Of a stretch of 64,000 bases of DNA, positions 11,295 to 23,865 are shown one piece after another. The stretch is from Globodera rostochiensis (lineage: Eukaryota > Nematoda > Chromadorea > Rhabditida > Heteroderidae), in the NCBI GenBank assembly GCA_018350325.1, contig JAEVLN010000006.1, positions 3,300,693 to 3,364,692 on the forward strand, written 5' to 3'. The notes below the pieces were generated by a model. The model did no database searches. It saw only the letters and a program-made list of their open reading frames with translations, and was not told the DNA's origin. A program made the translations under genes and the position numbers. Every line of letters begins with the position of its first letter. Position 1 is the first letter of the stretch.

Positions 11295-14055
11295 GTTTGC
11301 TGTAAAAAACCAAGATTTGCAGTAAAAATTTCGAGGTTCTCATCAAATAAGCAACAAATTAAAATGAAAAATGTTAAGATATTAAGCTGAAAATTTACAT
11401 TCACTTATCATACAAAGTTATAGTGAAAAAAGAATTAAATTCAGGCTCTGAACATTAATTTTTTTAATTGATTGCTTAAAATACCACAACAAATAAACAC
11501 TATGTATACGGTCAGCATAATTTCCGTTGCTTTTGAGCAAGTGGATTCAAGGGGCCATTGTTCGTTTTATTTTTTTGGGCGGAACGATCAAACAATTGCT
11601 TATGTTCTTGGGATTTTTGGCTTTCACATAAAAAAGAATTTTATTAAATGATCTAATTAAATTCCTTGAATTAATGTTAATAATAGCATGAAATTCTCGA
11701 AGTGACAGATATAATTGATAAAAAATCTGGTATCTGATTTACCTTAGTAAATCCTTGATTAACAAATTTTCACTGTTTGTCTCAAGACTTTTTGGGGCAG
11801 AGAGTCCAGAAATCGAATAGAAAGAAAATGGTCAGGCATGAGAAAACTTTTAAATGAATTTTTTGAATTAAAGAAAAATCTAATAAAACAAAATAAAATT
11901 ATGACAATAAATGCTTAAAATAAAATTTAAATGTAAAAATTAGGAAAGGATAATTAAATAAAAGAAAAACTTTAAGCAATTAAAGAATAAAAATTAAAAA
12001 AGTAAAAATACTTTTTAAATAAATTAAAAAATTAATCATAGAAATTATAAATAATATAATAAGGAATATTAAAAAATACAAATCGCAAATGAATATTGTG
12101 AATAAAATTGTTTAAATGCTCGAAATATCAAAAAATAGAACTCATGACACATGTACATAACAAATTGCTCCACATTTCTTCTCACAAAAACACGGCGATC
12201 AGAAAAAGTTTTTTGGGAAGGCAAAAGTTTAAGCCAGATGACTTAAGCATCAAGGCTTCTAAACGTGATCCCCGGTGATGGGAAGGCATATAATTCACGC
12301 CAATTGCTGTGCAGATAAGCAAAAGTTCAGTTTCACAAGTTCGGTGAAGCAAAACATCAATAATCTAGAAGTTTTTAAATTGAATTTTACCAATTTGGCA
12401 AACTTAATAAAAAATTTAATTTTCATCAAAAATCTTGACTGTTCCGGCTTGAGATTTTTCGAGAATCACGTCTCGGCATCTTGTCTCGAATAACACTGAA
12501 TTTTCGAGATCAAGTCCGGTTCCTTTTTACACATTTTTAGGCGGCAAAACTTATAAATCAGCGCTCAAACGTTCGTCGGTTGGTATTCGGCATCCGAAAG
12601 GGGCGGAACTGGTGACGATCAACGGCGGTGCGCAAATACTGACGAGGCGGGGCCCAAATACTGACGAGGCGGGGCCCGGCCGACCGGCGAAAAGTGCGCT
12701 TCCGTCCCCCAGGGCGGAAAGGCGTCTGGTCAGGGCGGATGCTAGCTGCCAAAACTGGCCGGTCCCTGAATTTGATTCGTCCGACTTCTCTCTGGTCTTC
12801 CTCTCTTTGTCCGGCACTTTCTTCTCCCCGCCTTACTCTTCGCCGCCCGGAAAATCCCTCACTTGGCCCATCAGCCCGACCTTCAGCTCACCAACGAAAA
12901 AATGAGAACAAAACTAATGCGAACAAAAAGGACAAAATTTTACAACGAAAATGCCAACAATTAAATAAATTCAAAAAGGGGTCAAATTCTAACACAATTT
13001 GACCATATTTTTTTATATCTCGTCCTTTATTTTACTTTGGACTTATCGGGCCCCTGATTTTAACCCGAATTTTGAATGAATTGGGGTTACAGTCACTAGA
13101 CTGTTTCTTTGTCCGAAAAGTTGAATAATCGGTCGATTTCATCAGTGAGCGTTAAAATTTCGAAGCTAAATTAAAAATTTTTTTCCCCATTATTTAAATC
13201 CGCTTTTCTAGGCGGTATACAGAATATTTGTAATTGATCGGAGCGTGTGCCAGGATAAAACTACCCAATTTTCTACGACCATGACCGGGTTGGGATAATT
13301 TTAAGCTTTGAAAAGTTTGTTCATACCTTTAGACATCGAATATGAACGATCTCGTTTTGCCTACCCCAAATAACGATTAACTTTAAACAAAAAATATTAA
13401 ACAATTTTTTATAATATTTATTATTTGAAATTGTAAATTTGTCATACATATTTGATTGCAACACAAACGTAAAAAAATGGGGGCACGTGCTGCTTCATAG
13501 ACTGAGAGAAAACGGCTTACGATCGGTTGCTTCGGACTTGGGCTGTTATTTGATGACCTCCATCCGCCGGCTCGGCAGAGCCAGCCCGATGCGCTATTCT
13601 AACCCCGGCACATCCCGCCGTTGACCATGTTTCAGGTCTTCCTCCTCGGGACCTCTGTGTGAGGAATTTGAGTTTGTGTTTGTTTGTTTGTGTTTGTGTG
13701 GTTTTGTTTGTTTGGTTGGTTTTGTTCTTCCCGAAGGAACGCCCGCGTCCTCCACAACACAGCCGCGCTCAGCCTCTGCTGAAAGGCCCACTGCCTTTGC
13801 CCGTTGCCCCGCAGCGCGTGCTGGTAGGGGGAGTTTATATTTGAGGGAGAATTTTTTGAACAAATTTGTTGATGGGTTGTAAAAGAGGGCAAAGAAGGAC
13901 AGACATTTAATGCTATTTCTTTGTTTATGTGTCTCGCTTCTCCTTCCCTTTCCTTTTTTATATCATTTCTATGGTTTGCGTAAAATATGCGCACTATTTC
14001 TTTCTTATGTCTCTTTTCCCTAGTAAAAATGTAGTTTTGCAAAGTTGTTTGCCCC
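11295..14055. other. Gene-free stretch with GC-rich islands
   Basis: No gene is supported. About 11.4-12.3 kb is plain AT-rich DNA. Near 12434-12510 there are TCGAGA/TCTCGA words like those of the element at 44.6 kb. GC-rich patches at about 12.55-12.88 kb and 13.48-13.83 kb carry overlapping low-complexity ORFs on several frames that look fortuitous. The second includes a GTTT-rich run (about 13670-13720). These islands are probably old repeats, but I cannot name the family. Confidence 0.45.
12634..12677. repeat. Perfect 22-bp tandem duplication in a GC-rich patch
   Basis: A 22-bp unit beginning AAATACTGACGAGG and ending GGGGCCC occurs twice back to back (12634-12655 and 12656-12677). Confidence 0.85.
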
Positions 14056-14776
14056 CAGGGATGCGATCTCAAAATTTTTAAAATCCGCATCGGAGCATCA
14101 AAAAATCCTCATTTGATACCTAAATCCGCATATTCGATATTTTTTCATTAAAACCAAAAATTTAAGTAATCATAGCTTTTATGCGTTATATTCTGCTTGC
14201 CAACAATTGTTTTGTTCAATTTCTTGTCATAAATGAGTATTTTTAGCGATTTTACATATTTTTTTGCGCGCGATTTTTCAAAAATTTTTGAGGAAAAAGG
14301 GAGGGAGGGTCCGGCGGCGCCAGACGCCGCCGGGAAAAATTTTTGAATTTTTGACTCAATTTGTTAAAAGATTTAACCAAAATTGGAAGGAATGTGATGC
14401 TTTTTGCATTAAAAAAACCTCCCGAACTTTTGAAAGTCCCCAAAAAACCCTCATTTTGAAAATTTAGCCCATTGTTCTTCCAAAAAAACCATAAAATGAG
14501 GCTAAAACCTCAGATTTGGTAGCCCTAGTTAAGAGTTTAAACCAAAAGTTTAAAATACGGCATTTTTTGAAACTTTTTAGTAATGAAAGAAGTCCGGCGG
14601 CGCCGATAGGCGCCGACAAGAAAATTTTTTAAAAGATTTAAACGATATTTGTTAAGGAAAATGTTTTTTATTGTCATTTCCCGAAAAACCACAAAAATCC
14701 GCATTTCAAAAAAAATCCTCATTGGCCTTTCCAAAAACCACAGAATGAGGAAAAATCCGTAAATATCGCATCTCTG
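14056..14776. mobile_element. hAT-type MITE with 8-9 bp target duplication and two GC hairpin modules
   Basis: The ends are CAGGGATGCGAT at 14056 and ATCGCATCTCTG ending 14776, inverted with one mismatch. GTTTGCCCC directly precedes (14047-14055) and follows (14777-14785) the element, an 8-9 bp duplication typical of hAT. Words such as AATCCGCAT and CCTCATTT recur inside, in one orientation on the left and the other on the right. Two GC-rich inverted modules lie at about 14310-14335 and 14593-14617. There is no coding capacity. A related truncated copy lies near 19.6-19.7 kb. Confidence 0.85.
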
Positions 14777-15481
14777 GTTTGCCCCAGCCCCTCAAAAATT
14801 TTTATTTGCCAACAGCGCCAGCGGGAAAATTTTTAGAATAGATCTGCGGAGGAAAAGAATTAAAATCGGACAAAATCTCTAACGTCAAAATCACGAACCA
14901 ATAAAATATCTAATCGCCAAAAAGCGGTCAAAGTCACTAATAGCTTAAAAGCGGACAAATCGAACATCGTCTGATGTGTTGTGACCATTTCATTACATAG
15001 TACTGTTTTCAAAATCGATAAAAATTGCTTTGCGGTTAAGATGATTACTAGGTGTGTAATTATATGCACATGAATATTTTTTTCCTGAACTGGGAACGGT
15101 CTGAAACGCACGAAAAACGTGTTTTCAGCTGGGTTTGAAGCGTTTAGAACGCATTTTTATGTGCATATTTTTGGACACCCTAATGATTACTAGCATCTCG
15201 CCGTATGCTAGTCGAAACATCGAACGTTATTGGAAATAAATATTAGATAAAAAAAACTTGTTGCTCATGAATGTTTTTAGAAATAGATTAAACATGTTAA
15301 ATTGTAGACAATGTTTTGGAGTAAAAATTCTTTTTTTTTATACCAACCATTTATTTTATAAAAATGGAAATTCCATTGAATGAAATACAATTCATTCTTG
15401 AATGGTTTTCTTTCCTAGTCATCCATTTCTTCAATTGATGCAACTGCGTTCCTCATCCGGAAACTTGAACTCCTAAAATTG
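14777..15481. other. Intergenic, no gene seen
   Basis: Spacer between the MITE and the 3' end of the transthyretin-like gene. Short ORFs only. Confidence 0.45.
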
Positions 15482-16108
15482 TTACGAAAAAGTAAATTTT
15501 CTACTCTCGGGGTTAACCATGTTCATTGTGCCCGCTTCAAACCATTTTTTCGTTTGTGCCGAGCGTTCGACGTAGTGATCGGGAACACCTTAAAATGGTT
15601 CCAATGTATAAAAGCATTTGGAAATAAATTATATACAAATTTTTAATTTCAAAAAATAGCTTGAGAACAGAAGAAAAACTACCAAAGTTCACTTTGCGCT
15701 GGCAGGGCTAAAAGTAAAAAATTAAAAAGTTTTATAATTTTTTTACCTTGATTCCATCGTCACAATCGTGGTAGATTTTGAAATGCACATTCATCTTTGT
15801 CATTTGGCCAACACCACCCTGCAGCTCAAAATTTCCTTGATTGTCCGTTGTAAACGAAGAAAGTTGGTCGTCAGACCCTTAAAGATTATTATTTGAGCTT
15901 ATAATTATGTTATTTTCTTTTATTATTTGAAATTATTTAATGACACTTTATTACCAAGCGTATTTTTGTTCCACAGCTTTACTTGCGTATCCTTTAACGG
16001 TTGATTGCCGCACATTAGACGGCCCCGGATGCCAACGGATTGTTGGCGAAATGCGTCCAAGTTGGACAGAACGCTAAGTCCAGTTAGACAAATCAGAAAA
16101 TAGTTCAT
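15482..16108 (-). CDS. Transthyretin-like (TTL/TTR family) secreted protein
   Basis: Four exons (15955-16108, 15747-15877, 15683-15707, 15482-15588) join in phase to 138 residues. It begins with a signal peptide ([15 protein letters not shown]...). The family pattern follows: [14 protein letters not shown], then VKLWNKN, then a strand region NQGNFELQG, then [13 protein letters not shown], and the terminal VPDHYVERS...WFEAGTMNM. Paired Cys residues (HDC and CQ) are as expected for nematode TTLs. These are a large nematode-specific group of small extracellular proteins; some bind lipids or phosphatidylserine or act as effectors, but the role of this one is unknown. The third exon is only 25 bp. 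Length and exon count are typical of the family. Confidence 0.9.
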
Positions 16109-16704
16109 TGCTTTTAAATGAGTGGATGTATTAATAACAAAAAAAAATTTTTTGATTATTTTATTTTATTAATCTAAAAAAAGTGCTCTAATCAACATGA
16201 AATAGAAAACAAATGCACAATTTTTGAAAAAAATTGCTACGATTTTGTAAAGTGACTAATGTTGGGTGCTGTGCAGAAATTGAAGAATCACACAAACAAA
16301 GGGTTTTTTGATGATGACACTTGTCGATGCGATCGGAAAAATATTATTGAATGGGTGAGCAATGTGAGCAAAGGTCGCATGTTTTGATTTAGAGTATAAT
16401 AAAAGATTTAAATTTTTAAAGAGACAACATGTTATATCAAGATAAAAGTAAATTCTGTTGTTTAAATATCTTGGAAATGTAATTATTGTTTATCTGTTGA
16501 ATAACAACTGGTCTTCTGATCAGTGATCGGTTAAATTAGACAACAGAATGCTTTTGCTAAATCCGTAAGTAATCTAGATAGCACAGTTGTTGGATGAGAA
16601 GACGCAAACGAGTGGGACGACAGGTGGATAAAAAGTTTAATCCAATAAAGCATTAATTTTAATAATAAAATTTATCATTTTTTAATGCAAATATTATGAA
16701 ATAA
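16109..16704. other. Intergenic, no feature seen
   Basis: AT-rich DNA between the 3' end of the oxidase and the 5' end of the transthyretin-like gene; likely holds the promoter of the latter. No repeat recognised. Confidence 0.45.
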
Positions 16705-19700
16705 TTAAAAAATCAAAAAAATAAGAATGGGAATAATAAAATAAAAAGAAAGATATTTATTCCAAAAAGTTTTCTTTTGACCATTTTGCTGCTGGTCTTC
16801 ATCATGCTCCCAGCGTTCACCGCCATCGTAAAATCCGCAATTTTTTGGTAAATTTGGGGGAGGTTTTGGAATTTTTGAAACGCCCGATGCCACATCCACT
16901 TTATAGGCAAACGCCATTCCGTTCATATGGTGAAAAAGCAAATGACAATGTGCAAAAAACCAGCCAGGATTTGTGGCACGAAATCTAAAAAAATGCCATC
17001 AAAAATTTTAATGTTTAAAAAGCAACAATTAAAACAAAATTAAATCCTCATCAACCTTATCACCACATAGCCCATGTGCGGTATCATCACGGTATCCCGA
17101 AGTATTGGATTCTATTTAAAAAATAATATTACTATTATAAAATATGAATAAAAAAAAGTTAATCATAAAAAAAAACCACAAAAATGTTAACCTAAAATTC
17201 CATCAGGAAAGTAACATCAATTCAAACCTTTTTTAAAAGAGGCACATTTCCTTTGTAATAACTAATATTTGACCATTTCATCTCGATACAATGCTTCTTA
17301 AGAAAAATTATATTTTTTATTTTTAATTTTATTTCCTACATCGGCACATTCAACGTCCCGATTTAGTAAATATTTGGGTTCCATTTTGCCAATTTTCATT
17401 ACATAAAATTTGGTTCCATGCAAATGAAAAGGATGCAGCATATTCATACTTGTTACAGCCGTTATCTAAATTTTAATTTAATTAGGATTTTTTAAATTGA
17501 ATTAGTATTCGATAATTATCAAATTTGAATTTACCTGGACTATAGTCCCAAGTCGAAATTCATAATGATGGAAACAATGACAATCTTCCTTGGATCTGTC
17601 GCTAAATTCTATTTATTTTAAAGTTAACTTTTATCATTTTTTGACCATTTTTTCGCGTCACATTTTGTAGCTATTCTTTCAAGAGGTCCCTGATTGAAAA
17701 ATGGAAGTTCCTTTGGCATTTTATAAAACCATCGGTTGAAAGTTGGCATGGAATTTAGCATCAATTCCTTAAATATATCAATAAAAGTTGCCAAAAACCT
17801 ATGTAAATTAATTTTTGTAATAAAATTAAATATTAGTATTTTGTTACAGAAAACTGATTCTCAGAATAATTTTTGCTCTCAAAAATGTTGGCATCGTCGC
17901 TTAAGGGCAATTCTGCATTTTCAAGCTGATCAATGGCAATACAGGTGTAATTCAGTGGTCGGCTGATGAACTCGATGTGAGGACAATTCAAAATTGCACA
18001 ATTTGACTCCTTAGTGCATTTTTTGTGATTCCAATCAACTTAAAAATAAAAATTTTTTAGTAAAAATAATTGCTTTTAAAAAATTATTATTTTGTCATAC
18101 ATTAGGGCCCGCAGATCTGAAATACAGCTATTCAATTTTATGTAACCAGAAATATAGGTAGAAAGAACCTTAGTTTAAGCATTTTTATCTGCGTGCCCTG
18201 GTGTCATAATTGAATATTTTGGGGTATTTTGGGATATAATTTTAAAAAATTACCATCGTCAGTGTTGGGTGTACTAAGTTTTGGCTGAACTCCTTCGTAA
18301 ATCAAATTTGCGAGCCCAACATTAGTTCGATCTTCGCCACTGGTAATATTTCCCATGAAACGGTCGAAAGTTTCAAAAATCATTCGAAACAAATTACGTT
18401 TCGGATTTTTTTGCGCAACAATTAATAAGTCATAGCGTTCCCCAGGATGAATCAGCAATGAATCAAACTGAAAAGTTAAAATTATATCATATTTTACATA
18501 AATCAAAATTGTAATTTATTTATAAAGCTGAAATTAAAAAAGAAAACAAATATATAAATTCATACCAAAAAATTTTTTTTATTTCATCGTGTGTAATCAA
18601 TAAAATTAAATAATTACCTGTATTGGCCTGACATACGAACCATCAACCGCAACAATCCAAAATTCATGCTCCTCTATCCAGACGTAAAATGCTAAATTAT
18701 TTTTAAAATATAAAAAAATTATAATTAATACATTCTTCAAATGCTCCATTTGCAAGCCGTAAAAGCACATTTTCACCTTAAAATAAATATTAATCAAATA
18801 TTTTCCATTTTTTATTTTTACCCTGTTTCATTGCAAAATTAGTCAATGGTAAACGCGATGGTCGGCGCCTTATATCATCTTGGCTATGCCAACCTTTTTC
18901 ATTGACTAAAATACTTGTCTGACGAAGAAAACCCAAGTATGGACCGTGTGCCCCGGGTGGGCCCGCCTAAAACTCGAAATTGAATTAAATAATTTATATT
19001 AAAAATGGTAATTTTTATTTAAATCTTACACTTGCTGGCTGAATACAGTCGTCAGAATCAATTCTATAACCAAGCCATTTCAGTCGTTCGTGAATAAAAT
19101 CTAACCAATCATCTTCCATAGATTTGGATGACCAGTCCTAATTTTATTTGTTTTTGTAAAAATTCTTTTAAAATTAAATACCTGTAAAATGGCAAAATTT
19201 TGTCGTCCGACTTTCATTTTTTTGCCATTTTCAGCGGTGAATTCAATTTTTTCATCAGGTCTAACCACAATAAATCCACCCAAAAGACCCATTGAACGAT
19301 CACCCATCAAATGTCCTAAATTTTCGATATTTAAGATTTTTAATATATTTTTTACCATGATACCAATGTGTACCAGGAGAATCGGCAATAAAGTTGTATG
19401 TGTACCTAAATCACCATTTTTTATTTTATCAAATTAAATTCTAAATTTTGTTTAAGTAAAATACTTTAATATGTTTAAATTTTAGAATCAAAAAATATTC
19501 ATAACGATTAAGATGTTTTTTTTTATCTCACTAGATTCGAGATTTTTAGGGTTTAACCTATTTTTTTGCGAATAGGGTTTGACGAGAGAAGCCCAGAAAT
19601 AGCTAAAGAAATGTCGAATATGCGGATTTTAGCTACTAAATGAGGCTTTTTTAATGCTCCGATCCGGATTTTTAAAATTTTGAGATCACAACCCTGATTT

Positions 19701-20688
19701 AGGTCAATATTTTACGTTTTTTTGTCAATAAAATCTCGGCTCCATTCATCTCAATAAAAATAAAAATATTCAAATTACTTATAAAATTGATTGTAATAAA
19801 TGTTTAATAAAAAGTTAAATAATTAATAATATTTCTTACACTGATCCCGGTGAAATAGGGCATTGTTGAATATATGGAACTCCATCATTCCACCACCGAT
19901 TTTGCATTTTCATGCCATGCATATGTAATGTAATTGCTTGTGTGAATAAGTGATTCCTTATACGAATGATCACTTTTGCACCAAATGGGACAACAATTGG
20001 GTCGCCAGGGCTTTATTTCAAGAACATTATTAAATATATTTTTTTCAAACATTTTAATAATATACTATACAAAGCAAAAAAAATGTATAAATTTTGATAC
20101 AAATCAAAAAAAAAATGTATGAATTTTGAGTAACAGAAATTTGGATATTTATCTTTTTCTACCTTTTCCCATTTATTGTAATCAGTTTTTGATGTTTTCC
20201 ATCCCATTGGAGCAATGTTGAAAGAAGGTGATCCATTTTTTCAATTTTTTCGGTTCCATTTAAAATTGTTTCATTTTTGTTGCATTTGCTATGAAAATCG
20301 GAGTTGCGTTTGGTCCAAAAAAGCTAAATTATGATAAAAAAATTTCTAATTTTATATCAATAAATTAAAAAAATTAAAACTTCATCTGGTGAATAGTCGA
20401 TGATAGATGTTATTTTATCTTTTTGAAGTGTTGTCATTGTTAGCGCGTGTTCGATTAAAAAATCAAACTCATAAATCCCATCCTAAAACACATTTTATTT
20501 TTGAATTATAAATAATAATTTTTTTTTATAAATAACGTATTTGAATTAATTTTTGTTATTTAAATAAGTAATAAAAAGTACACCTCGTTTGGCCTAGCCA
20601 TCTCCAACTGCCCTTCCCAAAAGTTCCATCCATTTGAAACTTTAAACATTATAACAATTTTAAATAAAATAATTGTTTTTAATAACAT
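16705..20688 (-). CDS. Membrane-anchored multicopper oxidase (laccase/ascorbate-oxidase-like)
   Basis: About 18 short exons run from the ATG at 20688 to the TAA at 16705. Well-defined exons include 20584-20688, 20381-20482, 20163-20323, 19840-20010, 19356-19405 and 19182-19315. All four copper motifs are present in order: LHMHGMK (about 19.91 kb), THWYHGH (split at about 19.36/19.31 kb), HPFHLHGTKF (about 17.43 kb) and HCHLLFHHMNGM (about 16.93-16.95 kb). The last gives the type-1 Cys, His and axial Met, so the enzyme looks catalytically complete: it should oxidise a phenol or metal substrate and reduce oxygen to water. The N-terminus is signal-like, and the last 20 or so residues are hydrophobic (YFIIPILIFLIF), suggesting a C-terminal anchor with the enzyme outside the cell. 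Substrate cannot be told from sequence. One intron (19406-19839) holds a MITE remnant. Interior exon edges are approximate. Confidence 0.9.
19590..19705 (-). mobile_element. Truncated copy of the 14.06-kb MITE family, inside an oxidase intron
   Basis: The stretch ending TTTTGAGATCACAACCCTG is the reverse complement of the 14056 left end, with the same order of words (AATATGCGGATT, AATGAGGC, ATGCTCCGAT). The other end is missing or too diverged to place. Confidence 0.65.
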
Positions 20689-21544
20689 AGCTTTATTGAG
20701 AAAATATAATTATTATTCAAAAAATTGGCAATAATAATTTAGTTAAACATTTCTAATCTCTGAGGAAATATCCTTCATTATCATTATTACATAGGTAAAA
20801 CAAATAATCTAATTCTTATCATTTAAAAAAAAATTCTGGTCCAATAAATTTAATGCAACTCTTCCAATAAATTTTACGCGGTTTATCTGTAAAATTTTTT
20901 GTACGCTATCAAAATTTTTTTTAAAATTTTATTTGGGCCTTTTTATTCCACCAGTTTGTATGAAACATTAGGATTGAAGCAATTTGTTTTTAGGCACGGA
21001 TTAATGAACCTCGACTTCTCACATATCGCACTAAAAATGTTTGTCTCACAAATCAGCATCAACTTCACCACAAGCTTTCGGCGTTGTAGGGCGCCCTAGA
21101 TTGAAGAAAGTTATAAAACATTAAACCTTCGGAACCTTTGACCTTAAATTTGGAAAAGTATAATTGTTACTAAAAGCCTTTTACTCTTGAAAACCTACAA
21201 AATCCGTCATCTTTATCAGTTTCTTCTCACAACAAAGCAAATAAGAATTTTTAGATCATTTCTTAATAAAAATTTAAAAATTGTCCGGACCCGGACGTAC
21301 AATTTTTCCCCCAAAAACCATTTTTTTTAAAGTCGTCTAAAGATTCAAAAGGCATGTAAGGCCGAACGGAAGAGCGAACGGATATGCTTTTGAACGATTT
21401 TGTTACAGAAATTTTGAAACAAATTTTTCTCGAAGAATAATATATTTTTTAATGACTTAAAAAATGTTTAATGGGATTTTTGAGTGGGGAAACGCAGTTG
21501 GGTTGTGGTGTGTGGTTAGTGGTGGATACAGTTTAACTAGGTGG
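20689..21544. other. Gene-free, upstream of the oxidase
   Basis: AT-rich sequence upstream of the oxidase start; presumably contains its promoter. No reliable ORF or repeat seen. Confidence 0.45.
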
Positions 21545-22265
21545 CCGGAAAATGCGACACCGAAAATGCGACACCAAGGTGGAAAATACGACACCAGAAA
21601 ATGCGACACTAAGAAAATGTTTTTAAAATTGGAAACTTTTAAAACTTATTTTTCTATTAATTTTTAATAAATAATATATGTGATTGGTAATCCTTATATT
21701 AAAACAATTGCAATAATGACCAGGGGAGATATAAATTGGGGCGCATTGCTAACGAAACGCATCGGCACCCGCGCGTTCACGAATCGGCAAGGTTGCCGGT
21801 GGCTAATAATGGTTCTATTAGAAAAGGGAAGGCCAAATGCAACTGCGCCAGCAAATGACAGATGAAAACCCCATCACAACACGTCAAGCAGAGCTGAGGG
21901 CGGGGTCAACTATTTTTTGCCTAAGTCTAAGCCTAGGGTGGCTTAGGCCTAAGCCTAATTAACCCCTAAGTCTCTAATCTCTAACTTTCCCCGAGTTATT
22001 CTATCCGACTTTGGTGTTACTTAAAAAATCGGGGTTTCCTTAGTTTTCAAAAATTTCGACAGATCCAAAAAAAATTTTCTTTCAAATTAGTGTCGCATTT
22101 TCCAGTTTCGTATTTTGTTAATGTCGCATTTTCCAGTGTCGCATTTTCTGTCGGTGTCGCATTTTTTTCCGGTGTCGCATTTTCCGCTTGGTGTCGCATT
22201 TTCCGGTGTCGCATTTTCCGGTGTCGCATTTTCCGGTGTCGCATTTTCCGGTGTCGCATTTTCTA
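21545..22265. mobile_element. Element with inverted 15-bp-word arrays at both ends
   Basis: The left part (about 21545-21615) has four GAAAATGCGACACC-type words. The right part (about 22089-22263) has about ten words in the opposite orientation (GGTGTCGCATTTTCC), the last five being near-perfect 15-bp tandem copies. The outer edges read CTAGGTGGCCGG and TTTCTAGG. The interior (about 21620-22085) has no convincing gene. The layout matches the subterminal arrays of the hAT copy at 4.26 kb, so a non-autonomous DNA transposon is likely. No clean target duplication was found. Confidence 0.6.
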
Positions 22266-23865
22266 GGTTGAAACTAAATTCCACTGACCGCAACCCGCTC
22301 GCTTTCGGGGCCAAGGGTTTGGCTAGGGGCGGGCTGTTTAATTTAACCCAACTTTGAATGTACAGAAAGACCGAGCTTAAATCTCTTAGAAAACTTTGTG
22401 TTGTGACTGAGACTCCGTTTGTTTTTTCGAACTCCATTGCATTCAAAATATCACCTTCAGAAACGCCGTCTACCGACATGTCCAAAGCACGAGTGAGTTG
22501 AACAGCCATGCCTTTTCAGAATTAGTTCATGAGATGCGATCTTAATACCTAGTGTCAAAAATGCAGAAGACCAATTTTCTTAACAAATATCGTTAAGATC
22601 TTCTACGCAGGCCACTCATTCCGAAAAAGCTTCAAAAAAGCCGTATTTTAAAATTTGGTTGCAAATCTCTTAACAAATTGAGTCAAAATTCAAAATTTTC
22701 TTGGTGGGCGCCTATCGGTACCGCCGACCCCCCCCCCCCCACCAGGGACTAAAACCCCCCAAAATATTACTAAAAAAGACAAAATGGTGACTAAAAGAAG
22801 TGCTAAAACTGACTAAATCCAGTCAATTTTGCGTGAAAACCTTTAAAAGGAGGACAATTCAGTCCAACCAAAAAAGTAATTGTTTCATTTTTTTTAAATT
22901 CCACTCAAAACTCGGATCGCGGGTCGGGGCGACCCAAAAAACCTCGGGACAGGTTCGGATCGAGAAAAACACCGGGTTTCGGCTCTTGGGTTACGGGTAC
23001 CCGCAGCAATACTGTTAGATACGTACCCGCAATGCTGTACCGGTAATTGCATCATAGCTCCCAGACTCAAAATCCCAAAACCACTTTTAAAGGTTTTCTT
23101 GGGTGCTGAAAACAATATGCATTAAAAAAATCTTCGCTTCGCCTTTAGCGCAAAATCGCACAAAATCTCTTTCTGATTGGAAAAAAAAATTAATTTTTTT
23201 TTAATGTTTCATAATATTGATAAAACATATTTTACGTTTTTAATGATTTTTTTGAATTTTTAATAAATCAATAATAAGGTAGCTGTTTTTTTGGTTAAAC
23301 ATATATAATTATTGTTGGAACCATTTCCGGACAACCGACCTCCACAAAATGAAGGTGAAAGAGAGTTCATAAAATATGAGTGTTATTTTCTCTCCTCCAT
23401 TTTTCATAATATTTTCACGATGATGAAAAATTATGGCTTATGCCACGCATAATGTAGCGTGCACTTTGTGCATATTTAAACCGGGCAAGCTTACATAAAG
23501 CGTCATTGAATATAGCAACAAAAAAAACGCCCCTATATTTTTTATTCAGAATAAACAATATTTTTAAATATATATTTTAAGTAATAGTTAATTTACATTT
23601 CCATGACTCAGGTCCAACCATTGTAACACTCTTAAATATACAAGAAATGTGAATTAAATTTTTTGGTACTTAAATTCAATAAAACTAGTATTTCCGAAAT
23701 TTTTGAATAAAAAATGCAAAAACTGAAAACTTTTTAAACGAAAAATTTTCAGTCGTCTCTTTTTCTGAATGAGTGTTTGCCTACATTTTTTAATTTTTAA
23801 AATATTTCACCTACCAAAAAGCAAATAAATTCCAAGATAATTTTAAAGAACTTAATTAGATAAAA
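22266..23865. other. Gene-free, mixed repeats
   Basis: Contains a GC-rich patch at about 22275-22340, a hairpin-module copy at about 22700-22728 next to a run of C (about 22729-22740), and paired words around GGGTACCCGC at about 22994-23030. An open minus frame at about 22270-22509 has no recognisable domain and runs into the tandem array, so I do not call it a gene. The last 700 bp before 23866 are AT-rich and probably promoter. Confidence 0.4.

Noticed and set aside
12551..13002. Overlapping ORFs in several frames in the GC-rich patch
   Set aside because: GC-rich DNA has few stops; the frames are Arg/Pro/Ser-rich, mutually overlapping and lack splice context.
13594..14090. Minus ORFs with KHKQTNTNSNS and basic stretches
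   Set aside because: Low-complexity reading of a GTTT-rich run and of repeat DNA that extends up to the start of the MITE.
22087..22509. Minus ORF ending in NATPE repeats
   Set aside because: The repeat part is the transposon word array. The N-terminal 80 residues have no recognised domain, no signal peptide and no supporting exons.
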